A DNA stretch of 64,000 nucleotides from JAJAZB01 sp965249815 (GTDB taxonomy: Bacteria > Bacteroidota > Bacteroidia > Cytophagales > Spirosomataceae), in the NCBI GenBank assembly GCA_965249815.1, contig CBDFMV010000003.1, forward strand, positions 4,212,697 through 4,276,696. Reading direction: 5' to 3'. The notes beneath the pieces were generated by a model, which saw only the letters and a program-made list of their open reading frames with translations, was not told where the DNA came from and did not search any database. Numbering within the stretch: position 1 is the stretch's first letter; each line of letters opens with the position of its first letter. Position numbers and translations under genes: made by a program. Below, piece after piece: positions 8,837 through 16,267 of this stretch.

Positions 8837-9124
8837 TCAGGAGGTCTTTTCCCAGGGGAGAAGCTTCTTGAATTTTTTCTTCGTTTTCGGGTCCTTGTTT
8901 TTGCGGAATGCCGATTGCTCACCGGCGTCGCCGCTCCGGTTTTTGACCGCGAACCCAAATCCGTGTACCGGCGAAGCAAACAGACTCCGGCCCCGGTACA
9001 CCATCCCTTCGTGGCGGTGTTCCATTTTCACGTGGCAACTGCTCATGGGGCAGCGCGGTGCCCAGCAGGCCAGCAAGTGAACACTGGTAACCAGCAGCAA
9101 GCCATGCGTAAGAAGTCGTTTCAT
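8837..9124 (-). CDS. Small Cys/His-rich lipoprotein
   Basis: The 95-residue protein starts at the ATG at 9124. It has a lipoprotein-type signal (MKRLLTHGLLLVTSVHLLAC; lipobox LLAC), a short segment CPMSSCHVKMEHRHEG with Cys and His pairs, and a basic Lys-rich tail (KNKDPKTKKKFKKLLPWEK). Small lipoproteins with a CPxxxCHVxMxHxH segment occur in Cytophagales; their function is unknown, though the Cys/His cluster would suit metal binding. A longer reading to 9262 lacks a signal-like N-terminus, so the inner start was preferred. A strong terminator directly follows. Confidence 0.65.
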   Translation of the reverse strand: MKRLLTHGLLLVTSVHLLACWAPRCPMSSCHVKMEHRHEGMVYRGRSLFASPVHGFGFAVKNRSGDAGEQSAFRKNKDPKTKKKFKKLLPWEKTS

Positions 9125-9214
9125 GCGGTCGGGCAGCGATTGGGTTTGAAGGGTAACGAAAAAAATGCGTTGAACTGCAAACGCAAAACGCAGTTTTTGT
9201 TCTGACCTGATTAC

Positions 9215-9255
9215 AAAAAAACGCCGGTAGCGAAGGATTACCTCCGCCACCGGCG
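9215..9255 (-). terminator. Terminator after ferritin-like gene
   Basis: CGCCGGTAGCG at 9222-9232 pairs with CGCCACCGGCG near 9245-9255. The hairpin ends in seven T residues on the minus strand (9221-9215) and follows the stop of the ferritin-like gene at 9276. Confidence 0.75.
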
Positions 9256-9275
9256 CACACAAAACGGGGATGCCC

Positions 9276-10121
9276 CTACGCTGAAATAAAGCCTTTCACC
9301 AACGCTGTGACCTGTTCGCGCGTCAGCGGCTCGTCGAACGATTCCGACGCGGCGTTGGGCGTGATGGGCATGTTGTTGATGTTGGTGATTTCAATACCCG
9401 CCTGCTTGGTGTTTTCTTCCCCGGCATAATTGCCGTACACCAGGCTGTTGGCACTGCCGAGGCCCGCTTCGAGGCCCGTAATCCAGGGCTTGATCGAAAG
9501 GTTACCCGTCATCTCCCGGCGCATTTTGCGAATGTGCGCGGCGTGGCGTGCTTCCACCGAGTGGATGTTGAGCGCCGCCGTTAGCACGTCGCCCGTGCCG
9601 AGGAGGTTGGGTGCCTGGCCTTTGTAGGCGCGCACGCCGGTGTCTTCGAGGGTCTGGGCCACGGCCAGAAACAAGCCGTAGTCGTTAAAAGCGTTTTTGA
9701 ACGGCCCAGTGCCGGTACCGCCGCCACCCGAAAAATCGAAGTTTGGCTTCTTAATCGGCGTACCACCCGCAGCGGTGATGGCCGTTTGCAGAAACTTCAC
9801 GTGCTTGGCCTCGTGGTCGGTGATGATGCCGATAGCCTCGCGGCTGGAACCGGATGGAATGGGTGCTTGTGCCATACCAGTAGCGTAGAATTCGGCTTCG
9901 AGGTATTCGAGCAATAACGCGAAGTTGAGCACGTCGAGCACCGACGACGACTGGGCGTAGGCCTTGTTGAACATGGTGCCCAGGGCCACGGGCACGGCGG
10001 CAGCGGTCAGTTTTTTGCCGAGATTGGCAAACTGGCGCATAGCCGCCCGGCGGGTATCGAGCCGACCGTACACTTCGGGATCGTGCTTTTCGATTTCTCC
10101 TAAAATATTCAGAATGTTCAT
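9276..10121 (-). CDS. Exported ferritin-like domain protein
   Basis: The 281-residue protein belongs to the ferritin-like family (PF13668 type). The four-helix-bundle carboxylate/histidine motifs are visible: LEYLEAEFY (about residue 70), DHEAKHV (103), QTLEDTGV (157) and SVEARHAAH (187). Before them lies a twin-arginine-like stretch (RRAAMRQFANLGKK) and a hydrophobic segment ending AYAQ, which suggests export to the periplasm. The role is unknown; family members may bind iron or have redox functions. It lies 33 bases downstream of a second ferritin-like gene on the same strand, forming a two-gene unit with a terminator behind it. Confidence 0.85.
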   Translation of the reverse strand: MNILNILGEIEKHDPEVYGRLDTRRAAMRQFANLGKKLTAAAVPVALGTMFNKAYAQSSSVLDVLNFALLLEYLEAEFYATGMAQAPIPSGSSREAIGIITDHEAKHVKFLQTAITAAGGTPIKKPNFDFSGGGGTGTGPFKNAFNDYGLFLAVAQTLEDTGVRAYKGQAPNLLGTGDVLTAALNIHSVEARHAAHIRKMRREMTGNLSIKPWITGLEAGLGSANSLVYGNYAGEENTKQAGIEITNINNMPITPNAASESFDEPLTREQVTALVKGFISA

Positions 10122-10154
10122 GAGCGTAATGCGTTTGAAAAGTGAGATGAACGG

Positions 10155-10880
10155 TTACATCAAGCCACTGCCAGTGAGATCAATCTTGTCTTTGATGAAC
10201 TTGCCGGCGATGCTGAGCACTTCGCTGGGGGCTTTGGCCTGATCCAGCGCATTCATCGGGTCTACGCTGTTGGAGAAGTTGTTGTTGATGAGCAAATCGC
10301 GGATCAGGGAGGCGTGACGGGCTTCCACCGAGACGATCTTGCCGGCCAGCGTCAGGTAATCGGCACTTTTGAGGTACCGTCCCGCTCCGTTGTAGGCGTT
10401 CACGCCCAAATCTTCGAAGGCCTGAGCCGCTGAGAGAATACCCAGGCGGTTGGAGAAATCGATGCTGCTGAAGTCGGGCGTCAGGCCTTTGATGGCGGCG
10501 GCACCGAGGGCGTTTTTGAAGAATTCGCGGTGCGCTACTTCGTGGTCGCGGATGTCGGTGATCAGGTTCAGTTCGTCGCCCATCAGTTTGCCCGACTGAA
10601 TCACCTGAATGTAAAAGGCGGCTTCGAGTTGCTCGAGGGCGTAGGCGTAGTTGAGTACGGCCACGTCGCCCGAACCAAGCATGACCGCGTCCGCTTCCAC
10701 CCGGGCCCCACGCCCATTGGGACCGACGTCTTCCCGGTCCGTGCAGCCAGTCACCAGGGCCGTGGTGACGAGCGCTGAGGCCCCGGCATAGCGCAGAAAA
10801 GTACGCCGTTGTTGATTCTCCGGCAAGGTGTCGTCCTGACGCTTACCCTCGGAGGTTGCTTTCGCAATGAAGTGAAACAT
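10155..10880 (-). CDS. Ferritin-like Tat lipoprotein
   Basis: The 241-residue protein starts at the ATG at 10880 (MFHFIAKATSEG). The N-terminus carries a twin-arginine motif RRTFLRYAG and then a lipobox LVTGC at about residue 45, so it should be exported folded and lipid-anchored. The ferritin-like core follows with LEQLEAAFY, DHEVAHREFF, QAFEDLGV and SVEARHASL, the same four motifs as the downstream gene. The two proteins are clearly paralogous in architecture and probably co-transcribed. A much longer upstream reading (to 11369) was rejected because it has no signal sequence and crosses terminator-like hairpins. Confidence 0.85.
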   Translation of the reverse strand: MFHFIAKATSEGKRQDDTLPENQQRRTFLRYAGASALVTTALVTGCTDREDVGPNGRGARVEADAVMLGSGDVAVLNYAYALEQLEAAFYIQVIQSGKLMGDELNLITDIRDHEVAHREFFKNALGAAAIKGLTPDFSSIDFSNRLGILSAAQAFEDLGVNAYNGAGRYLKSADYLTLAGKIVSVEARHASLIRDLLINNNFSNSVDPMNALDQAKAPSEVLSIAGKFIKDKIDLTGSGLM

Positions 10881-11008
10881 GAAGAGTAATGGTTTTGAGT
10901 GAATATGTTGATGAGGATGGTGTGGGGACGAGGCAGTCGATAAAGACAAAACCTGAGCACTTTGATAGACTAAGGGTGTGCCTGCATCGAATGTTCCGTT
11001 AATAATCA

Positions 11009-11066
11009 GCCTTCGCCAAAACCTACGGCCCGATGGGCCACCAGGATGTTGGCGAAGGCGTTTTTT
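11009..11066 (+). terminator. Nested hairpin with T-run, orphan on plus strand
   Basis: Outer stem GCCTTCGCCAA (11009-11019) with TTGGCGAAGGC (11049-11059), enclosing an inner GGCCC/GGGCC hairpin. Six T residues follow (11061-11066). It has intrinsic-terminator form on the plus strand, yet no plus-strand gene ends here. Confidence 0.55.
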
Positions 11067-11192
11067 CTGAATATTCTGTTTTTTTACCCCTTTTTGCCGC
11101 CGATTTACCCAACGCTTCTCGGAGTGGGATGTCTTGAAAGTATTCAGCGCGAATGTTTTTATTAAAAAATTTCCCGGAAATAAACCATAATC

Positions 11193-11222
11193 AAAAACCA
11201 TCGCCGTATGAGTTGGCGATGG
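11193..11222 (-). terminator. Terminator of zwf-pgl operon
   Basis: CCATCGCC (11198-11205) pairs with GGCGATGG (11215-11222). On the minus strand the stem is followed by five T residues (11197-11193), about 70 bases after the pgl stop. Confidence 0.7.
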
Positions 11223-11289
11223 CTTGATGATAAAAACAAAAGTTGTGAGGAAAAAACAGGCCAATTTCCCCGTTTGAGGAAAAATCAGG

Positions 11290-12018
11290 TCAGGTCCCAG
11301 CCGCCGCTTCATCGACGAACCAGTGCAGGTTGCCGTTAATCGGGTGAACGCGCTCCGCCGGAAGCTCATCGGATTGGGCCGGTTCGCCCAATGCCTGGCG
11401 CAGCACCCGGGCTAAGACCGGAGCTTTTTTCGCCCCCGCCACCAGAAAGGCCACGCAGTCGGCCCGATTGACCACCGGTGCCGTAAGCGTAATGCGGTAC
11501 ATGGCCTGGCTTTCGAGAAAAAATGCTTTCACCCAGACCTGCTCCTCCCACACGACCGGGGTACCGGGAAACAGCGAAAGCGTGTGCCCATCGTCGCCCA
11601 GGCCGAGCAACACGAGATCGAACGTGGTCGGTTGGCCGTCAAAATAGGTGTGCAAGAGGCCTTCATATTCTGCCGCCGCCGTTTCTGGGTCAACGTCCGT
11701 TCGCATGACGTGGATTTGGTCGGCGGGCACGGGTACGTGGTCGAGCAGGGCGCGGTAGGCCATGCGGGCGTTGTTGCGGTCGTCGGTGAAGGGCACGGCG
11801 CGCTCGTCGCCCCAGAACACGTGCCACTTTTCCCACACAAATCGGCTCCGGTATTCGTCGGTCGTCAGTAATTCAAACAGCGTCTGCGGCGTACTTCCCC
11901 CCGACAAAGCAATGGTAAACCGGTCCTGCCGCTGCAAAACACTGCTGACGTACGAAACCAACCAGTCGGCCACGGCGCGGCTGAGGGTTTCCGGGGTTTT
12001 AAAGCGGTGCAGTTGCAT
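11290..12018 (-). CDS. pgl: 6-phosphogluconolactonase
   Basis: Hydrolyses 6-phosphogluconolactone to 6-phosphogluconate, the second step of the oxidative pentose phosphate pathway. The 242-residue product has the SugarP-isomerase-like signatures TIALSGGSTPQTLFELL near residue 35 and VLLGLGDDGHTLSLFPG near 137. The ATG at 12018 (MQLHRFKT) was chosen because it starts the conserved domain and lies 11 bases after the zwf stop; an upstream frame would overlap zwf. The adjacent zwf on the same strand supports a two-gene operon carrying the first two steps of the pathway, closed by a terminator. Confidence 0.93.
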   Translation of the reverse strand: MQLHRFKTPETLSRAVADWLVSYVSSVLQRQDRFTIALSGGSTPQTLFELLTTDEYRSRFVWEKWHVFWGDERAVPFTDDRNNARMAYRALLDHVPVPADQIHVMRTDVDPETAAAEYEGLLHTYFDGQPTTFDLVLLGLGDDGHTLSLFPGTPVVWEEQVWVKAFFLESQAMYRITLTAPVVNRADCVAFLVAGAKKAPVLARVLRQALGEPAQSDELPAERVHPINGNLHWFVDEAAAGT

Positions 12019-12029
12019 GGCTGAAGCGA

Positions 12030-13538
12030 TTATTTTTTGGCCGGCAGCGTCACCCAATGGTGTCCGTCCTGGGCGATGAGGGCTTCGGCGTCTTCAGGTC
12101 CCCACGAATCGGGCGCGTAGTTGGGGAAATCCACCGGCGGGCGGGCCTCCCAGGCTTCCAGAATTGGCGTGATCACCCGCCAGGCGGCGTCCACCTGGTC
12201 GGCGCGCATGAATTGGGTCGGGTTGCCCGCCATGGCGTCGAGCAACAAGGTTTCGTAGGCTTCGGGCTGCTGGCCGTCGTAGGCGTCGGCGTAGCTGAAC
12301 ACCATGTCCACCGGATTGAGTACCATGCTCTGACCGGGGCGTTTGGCCTGAAACCGCAGGCGGATGTCCATTTCGGGCTGAATGCTGATGGTCAGCCGGT
12401 TGGGTCGCCAGGTTTCGGCGGCTTCTTCGGGAAAGGCGTAGTGCGGGGCGGGCTTGAACTGCACGGTGATGACGGTCGTTTTTTCGTGCAGGTATTTTCC
12501 CGAACGCACGTAAAACGGCACGCCTTCCCAGCGCCAGTTGTCGATGAAAAACTTCACGGCGGCAAAGGTGTCGGTGGCCGAATCGGGCGCGACGTCTTTT
12601 TCCTGGCGGTAGCCTTCGACTTCTTTGCCCTTCATCCAGCCTTCCGAATACTGGCCGCGCACGGCAAAATCGCGGACGTCTTCGCGCGGAATCCGGCGGA
12701 TGGCGTTGAGCACGTCTACTTTTTTGTTGCGGATTTCATTCGCCTCAAACGACACCGGCGCTTCCATGGCCACCATGCAGACGAGTTGCAGCAGGTGGTT
12801 TTGCACCATGTCGCGCAGCGCGCCGGAGCCTTCGTAATAGCCACCGCGCCCTTCCACCCCGACGGTTTCGGCGGCGGTAATCTGCACATGGTCGATGTAA
12901 TGGCGGTTCCAGAGCGGCTCGAACAACGCGTTGGCAAAGCGCAGGGCAATGATGTTCTGCACGGTTTCCTTGCCCAGGTAGTGGTCGATGCGGTAAATCT
13001 GGTCCTCGGCAAACAGCCCGCCAAGCAACTGATTGAGTTCACGGGCGCTGGCCAAATCGTGCCCGAAGGGTTTCTCCACCACGATTCGCGCCCGGCGTTT
13101 GTCACCGCAGAGGGGCAACGCGGCCAGTTTGGTGGCAATGTCGGGCACCAGTTGCGGAGCCACGGCCAAATAAAACAACACGTTGAGTGTGTTGCCCCAG
13201 GCTTTTTCTTTGCCCTGCACGAAGTCGGCGATTTCCGGAAACTTCGGGTCCTTTTCGGCGTCGAGCGGGAGGTACGTGATTTGTTCGGCGAACTTCGCCC
13301 AATCGCCGTCCTTGCCCTTCTGCCGCGAAAATTCCTCCACGCCCTCCAGCAGCCGCGCCCGGTAGGTTTCGTCGGTGTACGGGCTGCGGCCCAGCCCCAC
13401 CACGGCAAAGTGTTCGGGCAGGTAACCGTCCATGAACAGGTTGAACAGCGCGGGCGTGAGTTTGCGGAAATTCAAATCGCCGCTCCCGCCGAAGATGAAA
13501 AGCACGGTGGCGGGGGGACGTTTGGTGGAAGGAGTCAT
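12030..13538 (-). CDS. zwf: Glucose-6-phosphate 1-dehydrogenase
   Basis: Oxidises glucose 6-phosphate to 6-phosphogluconolactone with NADP (or NAD), the entry to the oxidative pentose phosphate pathway. The 502-residue length fits the family. Seen motifs are the coenzyme-binding FIFGGSGDLNFRKLTPAL at about residue 14 and the active-site peptide YRIDHYLGKE with the catalytic Lys. The start MTPSTKRPP at 13538 was preferred over an upstream ATG at 13625, whose added 29 residues do not look like family sequence. It is followed closely by pgl and diverges from the parvulin-like gene at 13666. Confidence 0.95.
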   Translation of the reverse strand: MTPSTKRPPATVLFIFGGSGDLNFRKLTPALFNLFMDGYLPEHFAVVGLGRSPYTDETYRARLLEGVEEFSRQKGKDGDWAKFAEQITYLPLDAEKDPKFPEIADFVQGKEKAWGNTLNVLFYLAVAPQLVPDIATKLAALPLCGDKRRARIVVEKPFGHDLASARELNQLLGGLFAEDQIYRIDHYLGKETVQNIIALRFANALFEPLWNRHYIDHVQITAAETVGVEGRGGYYEGSGALRDMVQNHLLQLVCMVAMEAPVSFEANEIRNKKVDVLNAIRRIPREDVRDFAVRGQYSEGWMKGKEVEGYRQEKDVAPDSATDTFAAVKFFIDNWRWEGVPFYVRSGKYLHEKTTVITVQFKPAPHYAFPEEAAETWRPNRLTISIQPEMDIRLRFQAKRPGQSMVLNPVDMVFSYADAYDGQQPEAYETLLLDAMAGNPTQFMRADQVDAAWRVITPILEAWEARPPVDFPNYAPDSWGPEDAEALIAQDGHHWVTLPAKK

Positions 13539-13629
13539 GGAAGAAAAGCCGGTTGATGAGGCGGTGCAAGTTACCGATCGCGGTTGGTCGAAGCAAGCCA
13601 ACCGGAAGCCCGTTAGTCGTCGCAATTCG

Positions 13630-13637
13630 TACCTTTG
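13630..13637 (+). promoter_or_regulatory. Putative -7 element TACCTTTG
   Basis: Exact match to TAnnTTTG, 28 bases before the ATG of the parvulin-like gene. No TTTG lies at the expected distance upstream, so this is tentative. Confidence 0.35.
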
Positions 13638-13665
13638 ACCGAACGCTTACCTCTACCCATCGAGC

Positions 13666-14068
13666 ATGAAAGTTCTTTTTTGTCTCCTCCTGGTGTTGGG
13701 TTTTTTTGACCGGCGTCCGTGGTCAGGTGCCTTTTCAGAATCCGAATAACCAGAATCACTACACGGAATCCCAGGCCCGGCTGGAAATTGAAAAGTTATA
13801 CGACAAAGTCGAAGCGGGAGCGGCGATTGAAGACCTGGCCGAAGACGTTTCACAGGATCCGGGCACGTACCTGCGCGGGGGAGTCATCGGGTTTGTCAAT
13901 CCGGAAAAACACTACGTGGCCGATTTTGTAGCGGTGGTTCAGGCTTTACAAGTTAACGAAGTATCCAAACCGTTTCGGACGGAATTTGGCTACCACATCG
14001 TAAAATTGCTGTTCCGGAAAAACGACAAACTCCTGCTTCAACACCTGCTCATCCGGGTTTGGGAATAG
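13666..14068 (+). pseudogene. Frameshifted secreted parvulin-type peptidyl-prolyl isomerase
   Basis: An ATG at 13666 begins a signal peptide (MKVLFCLLLVLGFF), but the frame breaks at a run of seven T at 13701-13707. Removing one T joins it to the downstream frame: LTGVRGQVPFQNPNNQ, then a rotamase (PpiC-like) domain with LRGGVIGFVNPEKHYVADF and FRTEFGYHIVKLLF. The repaired product would be about 133 residues: one secreted parvulin domain that isomerises prolyl bonds in periplasmic proteins. Either the T-run carries a sequencing error or the gene is off in this genome. It lies between divergent zwf and rpiB. Confidence 0.75.
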
Positions 14069-14093
14069 GCGGGCTTCGCTAAAATACATTTCC

Positions 14094-14528
14094 ATGAAAA
14101 TCGCCATCGGCTCCGACCACGCGGGCTTTCGCTACAAAGAAAAAATCGAACAGTTGCTGATTTCCCTCGGCCACGAAGTCACCGATTTCGGCACCCACGC
14201 CGAGGAGCCGTCGGTGGACTACCCGCTCTTCATCCGGCCCGTGGCCGAGGCCGTGGCGCGGGGTGAGGTACAGCGCGGCGTGGTACTGGGTGGCTCGGGC
14301 AACGGCGAGGCGATGATGGCCAACCGCATCAAAGGCGTGCGGTGCGCGCTCTGCTGGAACGTCGAATCGGCCCGGCTGGGGCGGCAACACAACAACGCCA
14401 ACGTGATTTCGCTCGGCCAGCGGATGATTTCGGAAGAGCTGGCGCTCGAACTGGTGCGCATCTGGCTCGAAACGCCCTTCGAAGGCGGGCGGCACCAGCA
14501 TCGGATTGAGTTGCTGGATGGAAATTGA
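14094..14528 (+). CDS. rpiB: Ribose-5-phosphate isomerase B
   Basis: Interconverts ribose 5-phosphate and ribulose 5-phosphate in the non-oxidative pentose phosphate pathway. The 144-residue protein has IGSDHAGFRYKEKI at the N-terminus, FGTHAEEPSVDYP, and the phosphate/active-site loop VVLGGSGNGEAMMANRIKGV. The catalytic base position (Cys66 in the E. coli enzyme) is serine here (GGSGNG), as known for the mycobacterial type. RCALCWNVESARLGRQHNNAN completes the site. Nearness to zwf-pgl groups pentose phosphate functions, although the genes are divergent. Confidence 0.93.
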   Translation: MKIAIGSDHAGFRYKEKIEQLLISLGHEVTDFGTHAEEPSVDYPLFIRPVAEAVARGEVQRGVVLGGSGNGEAMMANRIKGVRCALCWNVESARLGRQHNNANVISLGQRMISEELALELVRIWLETPFEGGRHQHRIELLDGN

Positions 14529-14541
14529 GGGTGAAAATCCC

Positions 14542-15588
14542 CTACTCCATCACTTCGTAAATTACCACGGGTTTGGTCTTATTTTTCAGGATCACCTCCC
14601 CCACCCGCTCGCACCGGAACGATTCCTTCACGCGCTGGTAGGTGTGTTCCGAAATGACGATCTGCCCGGCTTTGGCCACCGACTGCAACCGCTGGGACAG
14701 GTTGACGGCGTCGCCGATGACGGTGTAATCGAGACGGCGGAGCGAGGCTGAACCGATGTTTCCCGACACCATTTCGCCCGTGTTGACGCCGATCGATACT
14801 TCGGGGCGGTACGTTTCGCCGCCCAATTCGGGTTGTTGAAGGGTCCGAAACTGGCTGCGCACGGCCAGAGCCGCATCGATAGCGCTGTCGAGGTGGTATT
14901 CTCCCCGGAAAACGGCCATGACGGCGTCCCCCATGAACTTGTCCACGTACCCCCCCTGGGCGATGATCTCCTTCACCATGACGTCGAAGTAGGTGTTGAG
15001 CAGGCCGACCACTTCATCGGCGGGCAGGCGTTCGGCGATGGCCGTGAAGCCGCAGATGTCGAAGAAAACCACCGTGGCTTCGACGGTCTCGTTGGCCGTC
15101 AGGCTCGATTCGAACTCGCGCCGACCCATGAATTTCAGGACGGTTTCATCCACGTACATTTTCAGAATGTTGTTTTCCTTGATGGCCTGCAACGTTTCGC
15201 GGAGCTGAGCGACGTGCTTGAGGGTTTTCTGCATCGTCACTTCGAGGTCCTCGAAGTTGATGGGTTTGCACAGAAAATCGAACGCCCCCCGGTTCATGGC
15301 CGTGCGGATGTTGTCCATGTCGCCATAGGCCGACACCATCACCGCCTTGATGAGCGGGCTGACTTCGGGCAACCGCACGAGCAGCGTCAGGCCGTCCATT
15401 TCGGGCATGTTGATGTCGCTCAGTACGATATCCGTATCCGGGTGTTGCTGAAGTTGTTTGAGCGCGTCGGCCCCATTTTGCGCAAACGTAAATTCATACT
15501 GTTGCTCCCGAATTTGCCGCCGAAACTTCTGTTTGATGAGCAGTTCCAGATCACTCTCGTCGTCCACCACCAGTATTTTAGCCTTCAT
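14542..15588 (-). CDS. Response regulator with class III adenylate/guanylate cyclase domain
   Basis: The 348-residue protein combines an N-terminal receiver (residues 1-125) with a class III nucleotidyl cyclase (about 165-345). The receiver has VVDDESD acidic residues and phosphoacceptor Asp in IVLSDINMPEMDG. The cyclase has VVFFDICGFTAIAERL with the first metal-binding Asp, DKFMGDAVMAVFRG with the second, and IGDAVNLSQRLQSVA. A helical linker with LKMYVDETVLKFM connects them. It probably makes cAMP or cGMP upon phosphorylation by a sensor kinase not in this operon. Its start overlaps the end of the upstream receiver gene by 11 bases, indicating translational coupling. Confidence 0.9.
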   Translation of the reverse strand: MKAKILVVDDESDLELLIKQKFRRQIREQQYEFTFAQNGADALKQLQQHPDTDIVLSDINMPEMDGLTLLVRLPEVSPLIKAVMVSAYGDMDNIRTAMNRGAFDFLCKPINFEDLEVTMQKTLKHVAQLRETLQAIKENNILKMYVDETVLKFMGRREFESSLTANETVEATVVFFDICGFTAIAERLPADEVVGLLNTYFDVMVKEIIAQGGYVDKFMGDAVMAVFRGEYHLDSAIDAALAVRSQFRTLQQPELGGETYRPEVSIGVNTGEMVSGNIGSASLRRLDYTVIGDAVNLSQRLQSVAKAGQIVISEHTYQRVKESFRCERVGEVILKNKTKPVVIYEVME

Positions 15589-15955
15589 ACTGAATCAGTT
15601 TCTGTTTCAATGCCGAAAAATCCAGGGGTTTGGTCAGAAAAGCATCCGCCCCGGCGTCCATGGCCTGATGGTAATTTTCCTCGTCGCCGTAGGCCGTAAT
15701 CATCATCACGTGCGGCGGCGGCTGGGGCTGGCCCTCTTTGATGGTGCGCAGCAGTTCGATTCCGCTCATGCCGGGCATGTTGATGTCCGACAAAATCAGC
15801 ACGATTTCCGAAGCGTGCCGGTGGAGGTAGTCGAGCGCCTGTTCGCCCGAAAAAGCAAAAGCAAAACTAAGTTCGCCACTGCGAATTTCCCGACGAAACC
15901 GCTGCTGGAACAGAATTTCCGCATCTGCTTCGTCGTCGACAACTAATATTTTCAT
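15578..15955 (-). CDS. Single-domain response regulator
   Basis: The 125-residue stand-alone receiver has MKILVVDDEADAEILFQQRF at the start and phosphoacceptor Asp in LILSDINMPGMSG. It also has the conserved Thr/Ala switch region MMITAYGD and Lys in FLTKPLDF. There is no output domain, so it probably relays phosphate or regulates a partner by contact. The N-terminus (FRREIRSGELSFAFAFSG) closely mirrors that of the downstream receiver-cyclase (FRRQIREQQYEFTFAQNG), so the two look like a duplication. The overlapping reading frames indicate one operon. An upstream extension to 16057 has no family similarity and was not used. Confidence 0.88.
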   Translation of the reverse strand: MKILVVDDEADAEILFQQRFRREIRSGELSFAFAFSGEQALDYLHRHASEIVLILSDINMPGMSGIELLRTIKEGQPQPPPHVMMITAYGDEENYHQAMDAGADAFLTKPLDFSALKQKLIQYEG

Positions 15956-16058
15956 AGAAAAACGGCGATTGACCCATCGGGGAAAGCTGGATGGAAAGTT
16001 ACTGACAAACTCGGGAATATCGTCCTTCAGCCACCCGCCACGTTGCCGTGTGGCCATT

Positions 16059-16098
16059 AAAAAAAGCCAGCCATTACCAAAAGCAATGACTGGCTGGG
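16059..16098 (-). terminator. Terminator after tRNA-Thr
   Basis: An imperfect long stem (AGCCAGTCATT on one side, AATGGCTGGC on the other, minus strand) is followed by seven T residues at 16065-16059. It begins just past the 3' end of the tRNA. Confidence 0.7.
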
Positions 16099-16101
16099 AG
16101 G

Positions 16102-16184
16102 AGCCGGTGGAGGGATTCGAACCCCCGAGAGGTTACCCTTCCTGATTACAAGTCAGGTGCAATCGACCACTATGCGACACCGGC
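16102..16184 (-). tRNA. tRNA-Thr (anticodon TGT), long variable region
   Basis: The 83-base tRNA folds as follows on the minus strand. The acceptor is GCCGGTG/CACCGGC with discriminator T; the D-arm loop contains AGTGGTCGA. The anticodon stem is CCTGA/TCAGG with the 7-base loop CTTGTAA, giving anticodon TGT (reads ACA, Thr). The T-arm is GGGGG-TTCGAAT-CCCTC. The G1-C72 and C2-G71 pairs match known threonyl-tRNA synthetase identity elements. The variable region is 14 bases (AAGGGTAACCTCTC) and can form a small hairpin. It is class II-like, which is normally seen in Ser, Leu and Tyr tRNAs, not Thr. Confidence 0.85.
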
Positions 16185-16195
16185 GAAACGCAAGG

Positions 16196-16203
16196 CAAAA
16201 ATA
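16196..16203 (-). promoter_or_regulatory. Putative -7 element of tRNA-Thr
   Basis: Minus-strand TATTTTTG matches TAnnTTTG and lies 12 bases before the tRNA 5' end, a sensible distance for a tRNA promoter. No clear -33 TTTG was found. Confidence 0.4.
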
Positions 16204-16267
16204 AGGGCTGACGTTGGTATTCCGTCGTTACCGGACCAAAAATACCGCATCCCTCGTCTTAAAACTC

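Larger units (their letters stand above)
10881..11289. other. Intergenic region with two hairpins, no gene
   Basis: About 400 bases between the ferritin-like pair and pgl, without a credible coding frame. It contains a large nested hairpin at 11009-11066 and the zwf-pgl terminator at 11193-11222. It must also contain the promoter of the ferritin-like operon, but no consensus promoter was recognised. Confidence 0.7.

Noticed and set aside
10881..11369. N-terminal extension of the ferritin-like gene to 11369
   Set aside because: The upstream frame lacks a signal peptide, crosses two hairpins and overlaps pgl; the Tat/lipobox signal at 10880 is the natural start.
12057..13556. 499-codon plus-strand frame
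   Set aside because: It is antisense to zwf, which has intact coenzyme and active-site motifs; the composition (His/Val/Gly-rich) is typical of a shadow frame.
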